NCBI GenBank assembly: GCA_030674155.1
Contig: CM060322.1
Coordinates: forward strand, 61,152,882-61,216,881
Source: Stramonita haemastoma
Taxonomy: Eukaryota; Mollusca; Gastropoda; Neogastropoda; Muricidae
Direction: 5' to 3'
DNA: 64,000 nt
This document shows, piece after piece, positions 45,860 to 58,558 of the stretch. Position 1 is the stretch's first letter. Every line of letters starts with the position of its first letter. The position numbers were made by a program, and so were the translations under genes. A model generated the notes under the pieces. The model saw only the letters and a program-made list of their open reading frames with translations, had not been told where the DNA came from and made no database searches.

Positions 45860-46737
45860 AGGTTCTGTTCCTCTGCTAACGAGCGTGCCAATCTGATAGA
45901 GATCGAAAGTCACAACAGGCATTAATTGTACGCTAATTCGATTTTCTCCAGCAAGAAATCTAACATTGTTTTCAAGCAAGAAAATCGGCTGCACTATTCC
46001 TACCAACTATCATTACCATTGCAAGTGGGAAAATCTGCAAAAAAGGAAGTTTATAATTCATATGTTTGTCCCTCGTTTTCGGCAATAACCTCCAAAACGG
46101 CAGATCAGGCAGCTGCTGTTTCGGAAACTGGACAGAAATTTGATTATAGTGGAGATGCCTTGCCCACAGTACATCACAGCACATAAGGACTGTGCAAGTC
46201 AAGCCTCCTAGTCAAACTCCTAGTCAAAGAGACATAGTCGATCACTAAAGGACTAAGCTGTAAAGTGGAATTCCATGAGTCATAAAGTGGAATTCCACTG
46301 ATCATTCAGCCTCTCACTTTGCTGTTGCCCCCAGCGTCAATGGTTTGATCGAGAACTGTGATAAAGCCCAGGCGCTGCATCTTGAAGCTGGCTTTTTTTT
46401 TTCTTCTTTCTTTCTTTCTTTAGGCTAAGGGATGGGCTACGCCAGAATCAACATGTCTGCGACACACTACCTGAAAATATCGGTGCAATACCCAAACCAC
46501 TTCATAATAAAAGCTTGGACATGTAGAGGGAGAGTTGCTTGGTAGTGGTGAAAATTGATACAGTCCCTACATCGGATAATTCTGCTAGGACTTTAACATA
46601 GTCAAAGAGAGAGAGAGAGAGAAAAAAAAAAAAACAGGAAATAGTCAAGTCACTCCAAGTCAAGACAGGAGGGGAAAGCATTGTAGTTGTAAACAGATTT
46701 GCTACACGACACTAACATACTAGACTATGATGTTTTT
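45860..46737. other. EPS15 upstream region
   Basis: Unique sequence. An 86-codon plus-strand frame at 45,926-46,186 starts close to the EPS15 promoter in the divergent direction, but I see no homology. A CTTTCTTTCTTT tract lies at about 46,404-46,421. Confidence 0.4.
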
Positions 46738-47076
46738 TCATTCTTTTATATTGAGGATAATGGAATAAGCACTCGTGTACTTTTTTTTACGTCCAGTCCC
46801 TGTGTGTATGCAGTTTTGTCAATTTAGTCATCTGTTCCCACCGGCACACGATGGCCTACTCTTTCGAAAAGTGGAACAGGCTTTAACGTGTGGGCAAGAT
46901 GTTCTGCGTGCGTTCGCACACGAGACCTCAGTTTATAGTCTCATACGAAGGACTTTTGGGAGGAGTGGAGTCTGCACTGATGTTAACTCCAGGGGGAAAA
47001 TCCCCTCGAACGGGATTCGAACCCGGGTCGTCAGATTGCGAGCGCAATGTTCTAACCACTAGGCTATCCTTTCCCC
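46738..47076 (-). mobile_element. SINE-A, full-length reference copy with tRNA-like head
   Basis: On the minus strand the head starts GGGGAAAGGATAGCCTAGTG. It has an A box (TAGCCTAGTGGTTAGA, 47,066-47,051) and a perfect B box GGGTTCGAATCCC (47,024-47,012). The body includes CTTGCCCACACG- and CCACTTTTCG-like sequence, and the tail is CCATTATCCTCAATATAAAA. This is a tRNA-derived pol III SINE, 339 bp. A tRNA finder may call the head as a tRNA gene or pseudogene; the attached SINE body argues against that. Confidence 0.93.
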
Positions 47077-47182
47077 ATGATTGCATAAAATAGCCTACTG
47101 TGTGTGAACCAACAAAGGCAGAAATAGCCTACTCCCGACAAGAAAAGGGCAGATAGACAAAGGGGGGGGGGGGGGGACAAAC

Positions 47183-47392
47183 CTTGAAAAGGTGACCCTC
47201 CTGCCTTTGCTTTGCTTTGCCGCGAGAGTAATGATGTCTTGAGTTTCGCCCTGTGTGTTCTATTTTTAGTTAATTTCTGGTTGGTATCTGTACTATTATC
47301 CAGGCTATCAGTGTTGCAGCTGCTAGTTTCATTTAGTTCCGTGTTCTGGGAGCTTGTCGGCCTGTTTGCTCCGTAACAAGTGCATTCCAACG
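47183..47392 (-). CDS. Candidate coding exon of an unrecognised gene
   Basis: Strong acceptor TTTTCTTTCTTCAG|CG and donor TTTTCAAG|GTTTGT enclose 210 nt open in phase 1-1. The frame reads ALECTCYGANRPTSSQNTEL, then SSCNTDSLDNSTDTNQK and LKTSLLSRQSKAKAGG. It is polar and Ser/Asn/Thr-rich, as in disordered proteins. It lies upstream of EPS15 between SINE-C and SINE-A, so it could belong to a neighbouring minus-strand gene or be a 5' alternative exon. No family recognised. Confidence 0.35.
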
Positions 47393-47403
47393 CTGAAGAA
47401 AGA

Positions 47404-47514
47404 AAATAATGGGTAGGCGCTGCACTTGTGGCGACGCGACGCGCTCTCCCTGGGGAGAGCAGCTCGAATGTCAGCACAGAAATCTGCTGTGATATAAAGT
47501 GGTATAAAAGATAA
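47404..47514 (+). mobile_element. SINE-C
   Basis: GGGTAGGCGCTGCACTTGTG, CTCTCCCTGGGGAGAGCAG, ATCTGCTGTGATATAAAG. Confidence 0.75.
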
Positions 47515-47599
47515 AAAGGGGAGGGGGGTTGAAAGCCCTTTTGTTTGCTGTTTGTTGTGTTTTGTTTGCATGTTGCTGGTTTTTTGGAGGGGGGTGGGT

Positions 47600-47619
47600 C
47601 TTGTGTGTGTGTGTGTGTG

Positions 47620-47662
<43 letters not shown>
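47600..47662. repeat. (GT)n microsatellite
   Basis: Interrupted (TG)n directly before the SINE-A tail. Confidence 0.95.
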
Positions 47663-47663
<1 letters not shown>

Positions 47664-47975
47664 ATTCTTTTATATCCAGGATAATGGGATAAGCACTCAT
47701 GTGCTTTTTTTCATTCAGTCCCGTGTGTATGCAGTTGTGTAAATATTGTCATCTGTTCCCACCAGCACACAATGGCCTACTCTTAAGAAAAGCGGAACAG
47801 GATTTAACGTGTGCGCAAGATGTTCTGCGTGCGTTCGCACGCGGGGCCTCGGTTTACAGTCTCATCCGAAAGACTTTTGGGGAGAGTGGAGTCAGCACTG
47901 ATGTTAACTCCAGGGGAAAAATCCTCTCCAACGGGAGTCGAACTCGGCGAATTGCCAGCGCAATGTTTAGTCGGC
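47663..47975 (-). mobile_element. SINE-A, head truncated by (GT)n
   Basis: TTTTATATCCAGGATAATGG to AACGGGAGTCGAACTCGGCG (degenerate B box), then interrupted at 47,975 by (GT)n. Confidence 0.88.
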
Positions 47976-47976
47976 C

Positions 47977-48047
<71 letters not shown>
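47976..48047. repeat. (GT)n microsatellite
   Basis: Pure (GT)n of about 70 bp replacing the SINE head. Confidence 0.95.
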
Positions 48048-48087
48048 ATAGACAGAAAATGTTTGTGTGTGTGCTGTTTTTTTTTTT

Positions 48088-48195
48088 ATCGAGGATTTGA
48101 AAATCGTTTTGTAAATCTTGTCATCTGTTCCCACCGGCACACAATGGCCTACTCTTACGAAAAGCGGAACATGATTTAACGTGTGCGCAGGATTT

Positions 48196-48200
<5 letters not shown>
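48088..48200 (-). mobile_element. SINE-A fragment
   Basis: GAGGATTTGAAAATCG, GTCATCTGTTCCCACCGGC and GCGGAACATGATTTAACGTG. Confidence 0.75.
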
Positions 48201-48234
<34 letters not shown>

Positions 48235-48382
48235 TGAACGTACATTTGCATATACATTCATTCCTTGGAATGAGCTGTAAAAGTGTAGGTGTGAAGTCGA
48301 ATCAAGCCTTTTTTTTTTTAGGTTAAAAACAAGTTTGCACAACTGACTTTAAAAATTGTGTATTTATCTTATATTTATTATC

Positions 48383-48696
48383 TTATTCTTTTATTTCGAA
48401 GATGATGGAAGAAGAACTTGTGTGCATTTTTTCTGCATCCAGTCTCCGTGCGTACGGGGGGGGTTGCAAAAATAAAATTAATCTTTTATCATAGAAATTT
48501 AAAAAAACAAACCTCAATTACTTTGCGACATTCTCATAAGTTTGGGGTTTTGTAAATTTTGCTATCCGTTCCCACCGGCACATAATGATCTACTTCTATG
48601 AAAGGCGGAACGGGTTTTAACGTGTGCGTAAGATGTTCTGCGTAAAAAAAGCACATGAGTGCTTATTCCATTATCCTCGAAATAAAAGAATAAAAT
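48383..48696. mobile_element. Rearranged SINE-A cluster (two orientations)
   Basis: A minus-orientation tail (48,383-48,460), a minus-orientation body (48,547-48,645) and, directly fused to it, a plus-orientation tail (GCACATGAGTGCTTATTCCA to AATAAAATG, 48,650-48,697). The fusion joins at AGATGTTCTGCGT. Confidence 0.7.
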
Positions 48697-48766
<70 letters not shown>

Positions 48767-48768
48767 GC
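48697..48768. repeat. (CA)n microsatellite
   Basis: Pure (CA)n after the SINE-A tail. Confidence 0.95.
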
Positions 48769-48769
48769 A

Positions 48770-49904
48770 CACAAATCGGTTTCAAAGTATATTGTGCCAA
48801 CAGCTAGCAATTTTCCCTGCCAACTAAATTAAACACCAGTAATAAAACTTATGAATTTCATACATCTTAAAAGTACGTGGACATTACTACCATGGGCAAA
48901 GGACAAACAAGCTATAGAGCTTGTTTTTAGTTGAAAGAAATACCGCTTCTAACAACATAATGCCAGTAATGAGTCAAGAGCTCACAAAATAAGCATGAAT
49001 AAAATATAAACATCACAATATTGGGGGGAGGGGGCATGTCCCCTCTAAACACAAGTTGACTTTGGCCATACATCATGTAAACCAAAGTAAATCAAATCAA
49101 TAAAACATTTTCTTGTAAGATTAACACATCTATTATAGAATAAATTCTGCCTGTCTTTAAACCAAGCTACTGTAAATCTTCTTCCAACGCTGATTTTCAT
49201 CTCACAAATATATTTAAAAAAAAAAAAAGTTCTGTCTTTCAATAAACCTACTCACTCTGAATCTTCCAAGGTTACTTTACCTATCGCAGCAAATAGGAAA
49301 AAAGTGTCCTGCCTTTTAGTAAAGCCAGTCACTCTCTTTCACCCAGATTTACAGAGATCAGTGATGCTGTTATCCTGAAAAGAAATGGCATCACATTATT
49401 AAGAGCATACTTCAGACTGCCTTTTCCGAGAAGATGTGGTATGAAGTATGTGGTTTGCTGTATGAAATCTGATACCAAATGCTTTCAAAAAAAATGTGAT
49501 AACTTTCTGTAAGCTACTACTGCTAATTCAGTTTTCAAAATGCATGAGCTGACATTACCAAGCAGCTTTGAGTTATACACATATCAGCACCAAATTATTC
49601 AAATAAATTTGATAGCAACATTAATACTCGACTTTCCATAATCTGATAGTGACTTTGCATCACTCTGCATAGGTATAAAATCCATGCTCTGGGGCAACTT
49701 GATTTACAATGGGTTGAGGAGTGCTTGAGCGTTCCTGGAGGCATTTGAGTACCTCTGCATACGGTCAGTGAGTTGAGCCCATTTGAAGGTAATAGGCCTA
49801 AACGGGGGAGAGGGTGAGACACTAGAGAAGAGTAGCGCAAGAGAGAAGCAGAGAAAAGGTGTACATGTATCTAAGATCTTGTTTGCACAATGTACACAGT
49901 CATT
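48770..49904. other. Intergenic or intronic sequence, no confident gene
   Basis: Unique AT-rich sequence. A short minus-strand piece at about 49,338-49,372 (TTTTCAG|GATAACAGC...) has splice-like edges but is too short to credit. Confidence 0.45.
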
Positions 49905-50030
49905 CAAGTCGAGTCAAAACAAAAACACTTTAATCATCCCTTGAAGGGCAATTGCAATACTGACAGGCATGTTGATACGAATTATAGGTGCATTTGAAAT
50001 TTGTTCAAGGTTCTAAGATAACTTTAAAAA
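49905..50030 (-). mobile_element. LINE-type 3' tail (family L), uninterrupted
   Basis: AAGTCGAGTCAAAACAAAAA, CACTTTAATCATCCCTTGAA, GGGCAATTGCAATAC. It is the unoccupied version of the 33,480-34,060 copy. Confidence 0.7.
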
Positions 50031-50059
50031 ACACACACTGGCATGCACAAGTCAACACG

Positions 50060-50086
50060 TGCACGCGCGCTGCGCGCGCGCGCGCG

Positions 50087-50146
<60 letters not shown>

Positions 50147-50263
50147 TAATGTAGGAATACAATGTTATTAAGCCAATTGACAAGAAAAGACAAACTATTA
50201 TTATATACGCATGTACGTACACACACTCGCGCACACAGGTATGCACACATGCACGCATGTTTG

Positions 50264-50338
<75 letters not shown>

Positions 50339-50340
50339 CA
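50060..50340. repeat. (GC)/(CA)n microsatellites
   Basis: GCGCGC run at about 50,063-50,087 followed by (CA)n to 50,144; further (CA)n at 50,266-50,336. Confidence 0.95.
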
Positions 50341-51992
50341 ATGTCATAATACCATTGGCTAGAAAAGAACTTATAAACAATTCGAAAAATTAATTAAAGC
50401 AAAAAATAAGATTTTATGTATTTTATGTATATACATTGACTACACTCATAACAGTGACAATCAGGTAAGTAATTCAGAGAAGTGTAAAAACTGGGTAGTC
50501 AGTGTTATGAATTTAGAATTCAGATGGCTACTAACACAGAAAAATGCAACGAACTCTGAACAAAGACCTTGGTCAAGTTGTTTTATTTATGGGTTATTTT
50601 TGTATCAACTTATGAATTTTTCTAGTGGAATAAATAATTATATTCAAAGATTAGAAATAACCAGCATTTTGGAGTCATGGCAAGTTGTCATGAAGTTCAT
50701 TTTGTTCTATTTCAGCTGCGAGCCGGCTACCCAACTCTAACTCCAGCTTTTTTTCTTCTTTTGTTTTTGCTGAAGGGGAGGTAGGCTTTTCCCAATGCTC
50801 TGACCAGCAGTGACACAATGACCAACCACCTGACTTTTGAATTCTTACACCATCTTTTGAAATAGTTCAGACCACATTGTGTTCAATCCAATATGCTTTT
50901 AAAACACAGAAGTGACAAAAAGCTTAACTCCAGCCACGTTACCTTTACAGCCAGAAAGTACAGACACCCTGTGTAAGTATGTGCCAAATACCAGCTTGTA
51001 AGTTGTGCAAAACTTGTATTTTTCTCAATAAAAAAAGTCAATTGGGTAGTCAAGTGCCAGCGGTGTGCGCTCACCACCTAACCTTTTTTCGGGGACAATT
51101 TTGACTAAGGCTGCCATGACATACATGAAAAATGAAAGCAATACTGGTTACAGGAACATTTTTGTTGATCTCGTAAAGTAAACATTTCTCCATTAGTTTA
51201 AAAGCACAAAAAATATACATGCTACTGGCAAATGGTTTCCAGTTCATCTTTCACGGAAATAGAATCAACTGGAAAGAAGCTCCAAATGTATATTTCAAAA
51301 TAATGCACATAAAATTGATTTTGACTCTGAAGTAATAAAATATGGGGAGGGGGCAGCAAGCAAAGTGGAAGATATAAACTGCATTGTTTAAACAAGTCTA
51401 CCAGACACAATGCAAAACTACGAAGAACTTCACACAAAAAGGATTGTTCAAAAACATGGCTAAGCCACGACCTTCAGGTTGTTAAAAGACATAATACAGG
51501 CAGCAAGTTACACACATACATCATCCTTCATCTGAAGGTGAACACTATGGGCAATGCTCGGAATGGTTACATGCAACTAATTACACACAAATTACAGAAA
51601 TACCCCCCAAAAAATAAAACTTCCAAAATATTAAAACATCAAATACCAAAAAACATCATTACCGAAAAAACATGTACATGCAAAGCACCGCCTAACTCAT
51701 TCAAGAAAGGGCAATGCTATGCTTGGAAGAAAAATTTACAGTGTCGCATTTCGTGTACTATGCTTGCAGTTTATGCAGGGGAAAAAAGTGAAAAGCAAGC
51801 TAATGGTGGAAGAGAAACCACACAACAAACTCGTGTCCCTTACAGCTGGGGAACAGATAAGCCCAATACAGGCAAATGCTTCAGGAGCAAAATCATTGTT
51901 ACTACAAAAACTATTAATGTCAGGCTATGTTCGGATGTTTTATAATTAAGAGTTGGTAACACCGCCATTGACATTACTTTTTTAAAAAATTT

Positions 51993-52034
<42 letters not shown>

Positions 52035-52060
52035 TAATAATAATATCATTATTATTAAAA
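50341..52060. other. AT-rich sequence, no confident gene
   Basis: A minus-strand stretch at 51,222-51,338 has a good acceptor (TTTTATTACTTCAG) and reads SQNQFYVHYFEIYIWSFF then FPVDSISVKDELETICQ to a stop. A 135-codon plus-strand frame is at 51,538-51,945. Neither has homology I recognise. Confidence 0.3.
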
Positions 52061-52125
52061 TGGTATTTATATTCCGCTGAATCTTGTGAAGCAAACAAAT
52101 CGAAGCGCTTGCATTCAAATCATTT
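51994..52125 (+). mobile_element. (TAA)n with AGCGCTT-type element end
   Basis: (AAT)n then TGGTATTTATATTCCGCTG, AATCTTGTGAAGCAAACAAA, TCGAAGCGCTTGCATTC. Confidence 0.6.
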
Positions 52126-52175
52126 ACACACATGCAACTGTCCTCAAAATATCAGAATTAACATGTATAAACAAA

Positions 52176-52310
<135 letters not shown>

Positions 52311-52499
52311 TAATGCCACAATGAGAAGGCACCCAACAAAAAGTAACTCTTATGCCTTTCAGGGACAATAGATGAACAACATGTCTGACTTCAGTAATCA
52401 TTGTTAGTCGAGTACTTTGATTTAGGGAATTTAAACCATACAACATGATTTAGAATCAACACAGAGTGCAATTTTTAATTGGACTGTCAAAGCGTGATC

Positions 52500-52712
52500 A
52501 CACACGCACACGCGCGCGCACATACTCACACACACACACACTCACGCACGCATTCACGCACGCACACACACAGACACACGCACGCGCGCGTACACACAAC
52601 ACAGACAAAACGCACGCGCGCGTACACACACACACACACACACTTGCCTGTCTGATATCACTATTTTAGTATTTAGTGGAAGGACGTTCAACTGAACAAC
52701 AACAACAACAAC

Positions 52713-52759
<47 letters not shown>

Positions 52760-52785
52760 CACACACACACACACACACACACACG
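52500..52785. repeat. (CA)n/(CGCA)n clusters
   Basis: CA and CGCGCA tracts at 52,499-52,645 and 52,715-52,785. Confidence 0.95.
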
Positions 52786-53265
52786 TTCAAATCAGTGAGA
52801 AGATAATTGCGAATTGGGCTTATGGGCCGTAATTGAAAGTAACAGTACTGGCATGAGTGGGTGCTATTTTTTTTTTTAACATAGTGTGTTGTCGAGAACT
52901 ACACCTGAATACTTAAATACATGAAGAGGAAAATGGCGTCAGCAATAAATTCCTTCACTTTGTGCTCGGTAATTTTCGAAATCGATTCATCAAAAAAGCA
53001 AGAATGAAACACTTTCGTAGGTCCAAGAAAGCTATTGTAAATGTTTCCATACAAAAAAAATAATGTCAAAATATATGATGGAAAAGGAGATGAGTGAAAA
53101 AAAGCAAGTACTTTAAATACAAGACTGACTGTCCACCAGCATTCCTTGCTAACACGCTTTTTATTAGTTTAAACCACACGCAAAAAAACATTCATACAGC
53201 TAAGTGTTTCGTACAATGGTTTGTTTAGAGTTTACGACCAGCCACTAAAACAATCCCACACATGC

Positions 53266-53925
53266 TCAATTTTCTTGTTTCACCCAATCCAGGTTTTTTG
53301 AAAACAGAAAATTTAGCAAGAAGGGCTGAACAAGAAAACAAAAACAAAAACACCCCTGTACCACACTGAGGGATTTGCTAGAATACATTTTCACATTTTG
53401 TACACTGGAATTTTGGAATATACACATTTGAAGTGAAGTTTTACTTGCAGTAAAACATGTACAGAACAGATACAGTAAAAAGGTAGGACAAATCCAAGAA
53501 AGCAGATTAGAGATCATGCAGCAATAAGCAATGATTGATGAGAAATCTGTCATTTTAGTCTTGCCAATACAACCAGTTTTGTGTGGGGCCTCCAATCTCT
53601 TTACCCATTTCATATCGTTTTCTTTTATTTTTAAATTTAAAAAAGCACATTGGGCCTCAACTTTTTTATTCCATTTCCTTTCCAGATTGCCTCCATTAAA
53701 AAAAAAAGTACATTGGCGGCCTAATATTGATGGGCTCCCTGTGGACTCCTGACCCTGAGGATGAGATAACAAATTTGGGCATGGCCGTGGCAGGGAGATT
53801 AAAATGAGTGGCGTAGGAACAGCAGGACGGGGACGTTGCAGAAAACGAGGCAGCAAAAAGAAAGAGTAGTCAATCAATGGGCTGGGAGTGCAATGACCTG
53901 GGTAACGAGCATGTCCCTGAGCTAC
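53266..53925 (-). other. Open minus-strand stretch, possible terminal exon or 3' UTR
   Basis: A minus-strand frame stays open for 253 codons up to the stop near 53,266. Upstream at about 53,925 there is a good acceptor (TTTGCTGTAGCTCAG|GGACATG). However, the translation is Phe/Cys/Leu-rich, contains FFF from a T-run, and other frames stop early in protein-like ends (DMLVTQVIALPAH). I read it as possible 3' UTR or last exon of the unrecognised upstream gene. Confidence 0.25.
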
Positions 53926-54040
53926 AGCAAAGCAAAAGACAAGGAAATCAGGGAACAGGACATCAATAACACACCTACAATTATATAAATCTACGTATAA
54001 CAAAGGCAAACATTTATCATACCTCATTTTATAGTATAAA

Positions 54041-54332
54041 AGGTAAAGGTAAAAGTGTTTCCATAACCTATGTGGTCGTTGGGGAGGGAGGTATCAGAGA
54101 CATCAGCTTCTCTAGGGGCCAGCATATTGAGGGCGGTGCCCATCTCCTCTCACTCACTGCTCTATCCGTCTCGTTCCCAAAAGAAGGCAGGTACCCATTT
54201 ATGGCTGGGTGACCACTGAAGCCAAGGGCACAAATTAAGGGTTTCTCATCTGCTTGGTAAACATGCTCAATGCAGCTTAACCTTGGCTTGGGGAAAGTGA
54301 ATGTTCTAACCACTGAGCTATGCTATACCCCA
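54041..54332 (-). mobile_element. SINE-B
   Basis: Same order as 37,254-37,540: GGTAAAGGTAAAAGTGTTTC, GCCAGCATATTGAGGGCGG, CACTGAGCTATGC at the head end. Confidence 0.85.
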
Positions 54333-54639
54333 ATAACTAAAGGAAGAAATATTAACTCAATGTTTGATATATGCAGATTTTTTTTTTACAAATCAAAATA
54401 CATGCTATTTCAATACTTCCTACACCTCCAGCCTTTAAAAAACAATGGCAAGTTTTTTAAAATTAGTGTGGTTACAGAAGCAAAGCCAGCTATTTCTTTA
54501 AACTACAGACATACAGAATTTTAATTTTCATGTTCTTTGGGTAACTGCTATTCTCCACTTATCTCCACCCCCCAAAATATAAAACCACACACAAGGGTGT
54601 GCAGCTTTTGGGTAGGCAGTACAATGTAGCATACACTGG

Positions 54640-54745
54640 TGATGATAAATACCTGAGGTATACCATTCCTAGATAACCCTGTCACACAAATCCTATCATA
54701 CACTGGTGATGATAATACCCGAGGTATACCATTCTATACACACAT
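54640..54745. repeat. Two tandem ~67-bp units
   Basis: Two copies of ATACACTGGTGATGATAA, TACC(T/C)GAGGTATACCATTC. Confidence 0.75.
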
Positions 54746-54761
54746 GTCCTATCAAACATGC

Positions 54762-54770
<9 letters not shown>

Positions 54771-54822
<52 letters not shown>

Positions 54823-54846
54823 CACACACACACACACACACACACC
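54771..54846. repeat. (CA)n microsatellite
   Basis: (CA)n with one interruption, ending in a C run. Confidence 0.95.
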
Positions 54847-55484
54847 CCCCCCTGAACAGATGATCTACCTTGCTTTTAAATAATGCCCCATTTCCTAATG
54901 CATTATCAGTTTCCCACCACCTTCCCCCAATGATTATTCATTAATGCATTCTAAAGCCAGCTGCCTCCTACTTCTATCTTTAAATAAATTCTAAAATGTA
55001 CACCCTTGAAATGATTATTACATCATGTGTTCTAAACCAAACACCTTCCCACTTCTGTTTTTAGTACACTTTTTTTTTCTCAAAGGCTCCCCACCTCCAC
55101 CCACCCCTAAAGCTAATCAGAAGTTTGCCTGTCCCCTATCCCCATCCTCAGTCTTTACACCTCTTTCCCCATCACTACTACCAGAACATTATAACACCCC
55201 TCCCCCTTCCTAGCATCCTTTAAAAAAATTCTTGCACTCCTACCAACCCGAAGAAAAAATGTTTAGCCACTGTGTCAGCATATACCATTATCCACCTGCC
55301 TTTTGTGTCCACATGTGGGGCCAGGGTTAGTGTTTAGGTTATTGTTAGAGTTAGTGTTAAAAGTTAACAGGGGTAAGGGTTGTCTGTCAGATGGTCTGTC
55401 TGTTAGAATTTGTGTGGACACAATAGCACGTGAACAACTGGTATGTAGCTAAAGACACAATGTTAGACACATATTAAAAGGACC

Positions 55485-55625
55485 CCATTTCAGAGGAGTA
55501 GACTATTGTGGGCCATTCAGAATGGAACTGGCGAACCTAGTACACAGAGGGACTGGATGTAAAAAAAAAAATGTTTTGAAGCATACCAGCACTTATTCGA
55601 TTATCCTTGAAATAAAAGTTTTTGT
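55485..55625 (+). mobile_element. SINE-A, diverged
   Basis: GAGTAGACTATTGTGGGCCA, GGGACTGGATGTAAAAAAA, TTATTCGATTATCCTTGAA. Confidence 0.7.
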
Positions 55626-55950
55626 TTTTTTTTAAATGGTGTGTAGCTGCAATAGAAGGAAGCTTTAAATCGGAATCCCCAGTTCTATCAAAAGCCCAGG
55701 CTACATTGGTGTCCACAAATTTCCAGTTTAGCTGTCAAAATATTTCAGGCCTCAGGCATTTTTTAATCCATTAAAAGATATGAGGCCCCCCCCCCCCCCC
55801 CCCCCCTCAAAAAAAAGCATGCAAGAATAAAATCTTACCAGTAAGTCTTTTTGTGTCCCCACTGCTCTAAATGTGTATCTGAACCTCCACTAAACACCCG
55901 GTTCCCTTCCCTCTCCTTCCAACCTGTCTCCTCCCCGTAACTACCCTGTG

Positions 55951-55956
<6 letters not shown>

Positions 55957-56036
<80 letters not shown>
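55957..56036. repeat. (CA)n microsatellite
   Basis: Pure (CA)n of about 80 bp. Confidence 0.95.
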
Positions 56037-56039
<3 letters not shown>

Positions 56040-56950
56040 TACAACACTAATATTTATGAAATGAATTATTTTTTTAAAAGCCTACCACTACTATAATCTG
56101 ACATGTACTTGATACCACACAGGAACGGTCTACTCCTGGCAAATCACAGATTTGCTCACGATACTGGAAAACTTGTCAATTCTACCCACACAAAAAATTC
56201 TGAACTGCTGCCATATTAGTGGTGGTGAACGTGCAGATTTCACAACAAGAATGAATAATCTTGATGACAAGGATACTTTCCAAAATAAAAATTATTTTAA
56301 GGATTTTTTTTAGCAAGTCTGTATACTTCAGCCAAAATCAAAGTCTATTTTATTGCCTATTTTTCAATGCTTTATTATTATTTTTTTATTAGGTATCTGA
56401 CACTTCACTTCCCAACAACCATTTAGTTTATGGAACACATTTACTTATTTTCTAATGACTGAGAAAAAATTGATAAAAAATATTAACAGGCATTGACATT
56501 TAGCATATGAGCCATGAGCATAGACACTGACAAATGTTCTTTTTTATTGGCTTTAAAAAAAATAAAGTTTACTAATTTAATTTTGCCATCCTTCTTCACA
56601 AGACTTCAGTAGTACAAAAACACTCTCTCTCCTCGAAAAAAAAACCCCAACCCTTAAGCACATTTCCAATAGATATTGATCAGCTATTCTTTTGCCACCT
56701 TGCCACATATTGGAGGGGGGGGGGGGTCTTTTAAGAGTAATCCGAGAAAATTCTTGTAAAATCATTCAATTCTTGTCCAAAAAGCATCTTTTTACCATAG
56801 ACGTCTCAGTGCGAATAGCATCATTAAAAAAACAAAACAACATGTAGCCAAATATTTATGACATGTACTCATAAAAAGCATTTAAATGACTAAATAAGTA
56901 AACACATCTTACTCCAATCTATTATACTTCTGTCCCAACTTGAAGAGCTG
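56037..56950. other. AT-rich sequence, no gene recognised
   Basis: Unique and AT-rich, with a G run at 56,715-56,726. No supported exon. Confidence 0.5.
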
Positions 56951-56954
56951 CTCG

Positions 56955-57125
56955 CAGAAGAGCATCTTGCGCACACGTTAAATCCCGATCCGCTTTTTGA
57001 AAGAGTACGCCATTGTGTGCCAGTGTGAACAGACGGCAAATTTACAAAATGGCATACACATGGGGGCAGGATGTAAAAAAGCACACGAGTGCTTAATCTA
57101 TTATTCTCTGTATAAAAGAATAAAT
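56955..57125 (+). mobile_element. SINE-A, 5'-truncated
   Basis: AGCATCTTGCGCACACGTTA, CCGCTTTTTGAAAGAGTACG, GCAGGATGTAAAAAAGCACA, TATAAAAGAATAAATG. Confidence 0.82.
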
Positions 57126-57562
57126 GAACAAAACAAATAAATAAATACGTTAACTAGAGAGAATAAACTGTATTAAATACTCTTTAGCTGTTTACGATTA
57201 TCTTTCAAATCAATCAGATTTTTTCTTAAACAGTTGGTCTTTGTACAATAATGTTACAACACAATGATAAAACAGTTTTTAAAAATCTGTCTGCACAGCC
57301 CAGTAAAAGCAGACATGTTAAAGTATGCACAAATGGGGAAGTGTTCTCCCATAGAAGAAATCTGAGCTTAAATACCAAAAATATTTAAAAAAGATAATAA
57401 AAAGCTAGTCACACCTAACAGTTTAAACAAAAACTTGAAAAAAGTTTTTTGATAATAATAATATGATAAAGTAATAACAATACAATAATACTATACTAAT
57501 AATACCACACTAACTAAAATAATAAAAATAATTAAAAACAATAAGAGCTCATCACTGGAGAA

Positions 57563-57645
57563 TTATGTAATAATAATAATACTTCATAGAACTTATATAG
57601 CGCTATATCTTGCAATAACAAATCAAGCGCTTGCCTTCGACCTAC
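57563..57645 (+). mobile_element. (TAA)n with AGCGCT-type element end
   Basis: GAACTTATATAGCGCTATAT, CTTGCAATAACAAATCAAGC, GCTTGCCTTCGACCT. Confidence 0.62.
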
Positions 57646-57666
57646 ACACACACACAGTCCACACAC

Positions 57667-57703
<37 letters not shown>

Positions 57704-57737
57704 TTCCTATTCACACACACACACACACCTCTCACTC

Positions 57738-57819
<82 letters not shown>

Positions 57820-57820
57820 A
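57646..57820. repeat. (CA)n then (CT)n
   Basis: (CA)n at 57,644-57,729 with unique breaks, then (CT)n at 57,744-57,819. Confidence 0.95.
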
Positions 57821-58558
57821 AACTGTTCGTATTGAAGTGCTACAGAAACCTGTTTTCCTCTGTCATTTAAAAGAAACCCTTAATTTATGACGAAGAAATT
57901 TAAATATTTCTGATTTTTGCATTTCCATCATGCCACAGTCAATACCAGCTGCAATAGTATACAAGGGGCAGACAAGCATGAAGATCATTTCCAATACAGG
58001 GGAGGGGGGGGTACCTTTGGCTTAACACTAAAGAACCCCCCCCCCCCCCAAAAAAAAAAAAAAAAAAGTTAACATATCTTACAAAACAAAACTCGGACGT
58101 AATTAAATGCTTCCAAATTTCTCAGCATCTGCACCCATCATCAAAGGTGACAACATTTTCAACATTAAAAACATGAACAATTTTGCATTGCTCCTCTTAA
58201 TTGTTGCATTATTTGGGGCAGGTTCTAAAGCACTTTCTCTTTTCTTCTCATATTCTCTTCTTTGAATGGTTTTGGTTTCTACATGATCTATCCAATATAC
58301 TTACAAAATAAGCCAAAAACATACTGTAACGGAGAGGCATTAAGTTACAGCTTCTTAACATAAAATCTCAAAATGTAGGCCTAACTGCAAATCTCAACAC
58401 ACCATTTGTACAGGACATGCATGAGACAACCAAACCAAGTAAATAAACATGAATTTTCAATTGCACCTGTCACAGTAGTAGATTTGGGTAAAATAAATGG
58501 TAAGTTTTCTTTACACGAGTTTTAAGCCAACTTATGATAAATAAAGTGTTGCACTCTA

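Noticed and set aside
47004..47076. tRNA gene suggested by A box and perfect B box
   Set aside because: Head of a SINE-A element: it continues into the SINE body and tail shared with many truncated copies.
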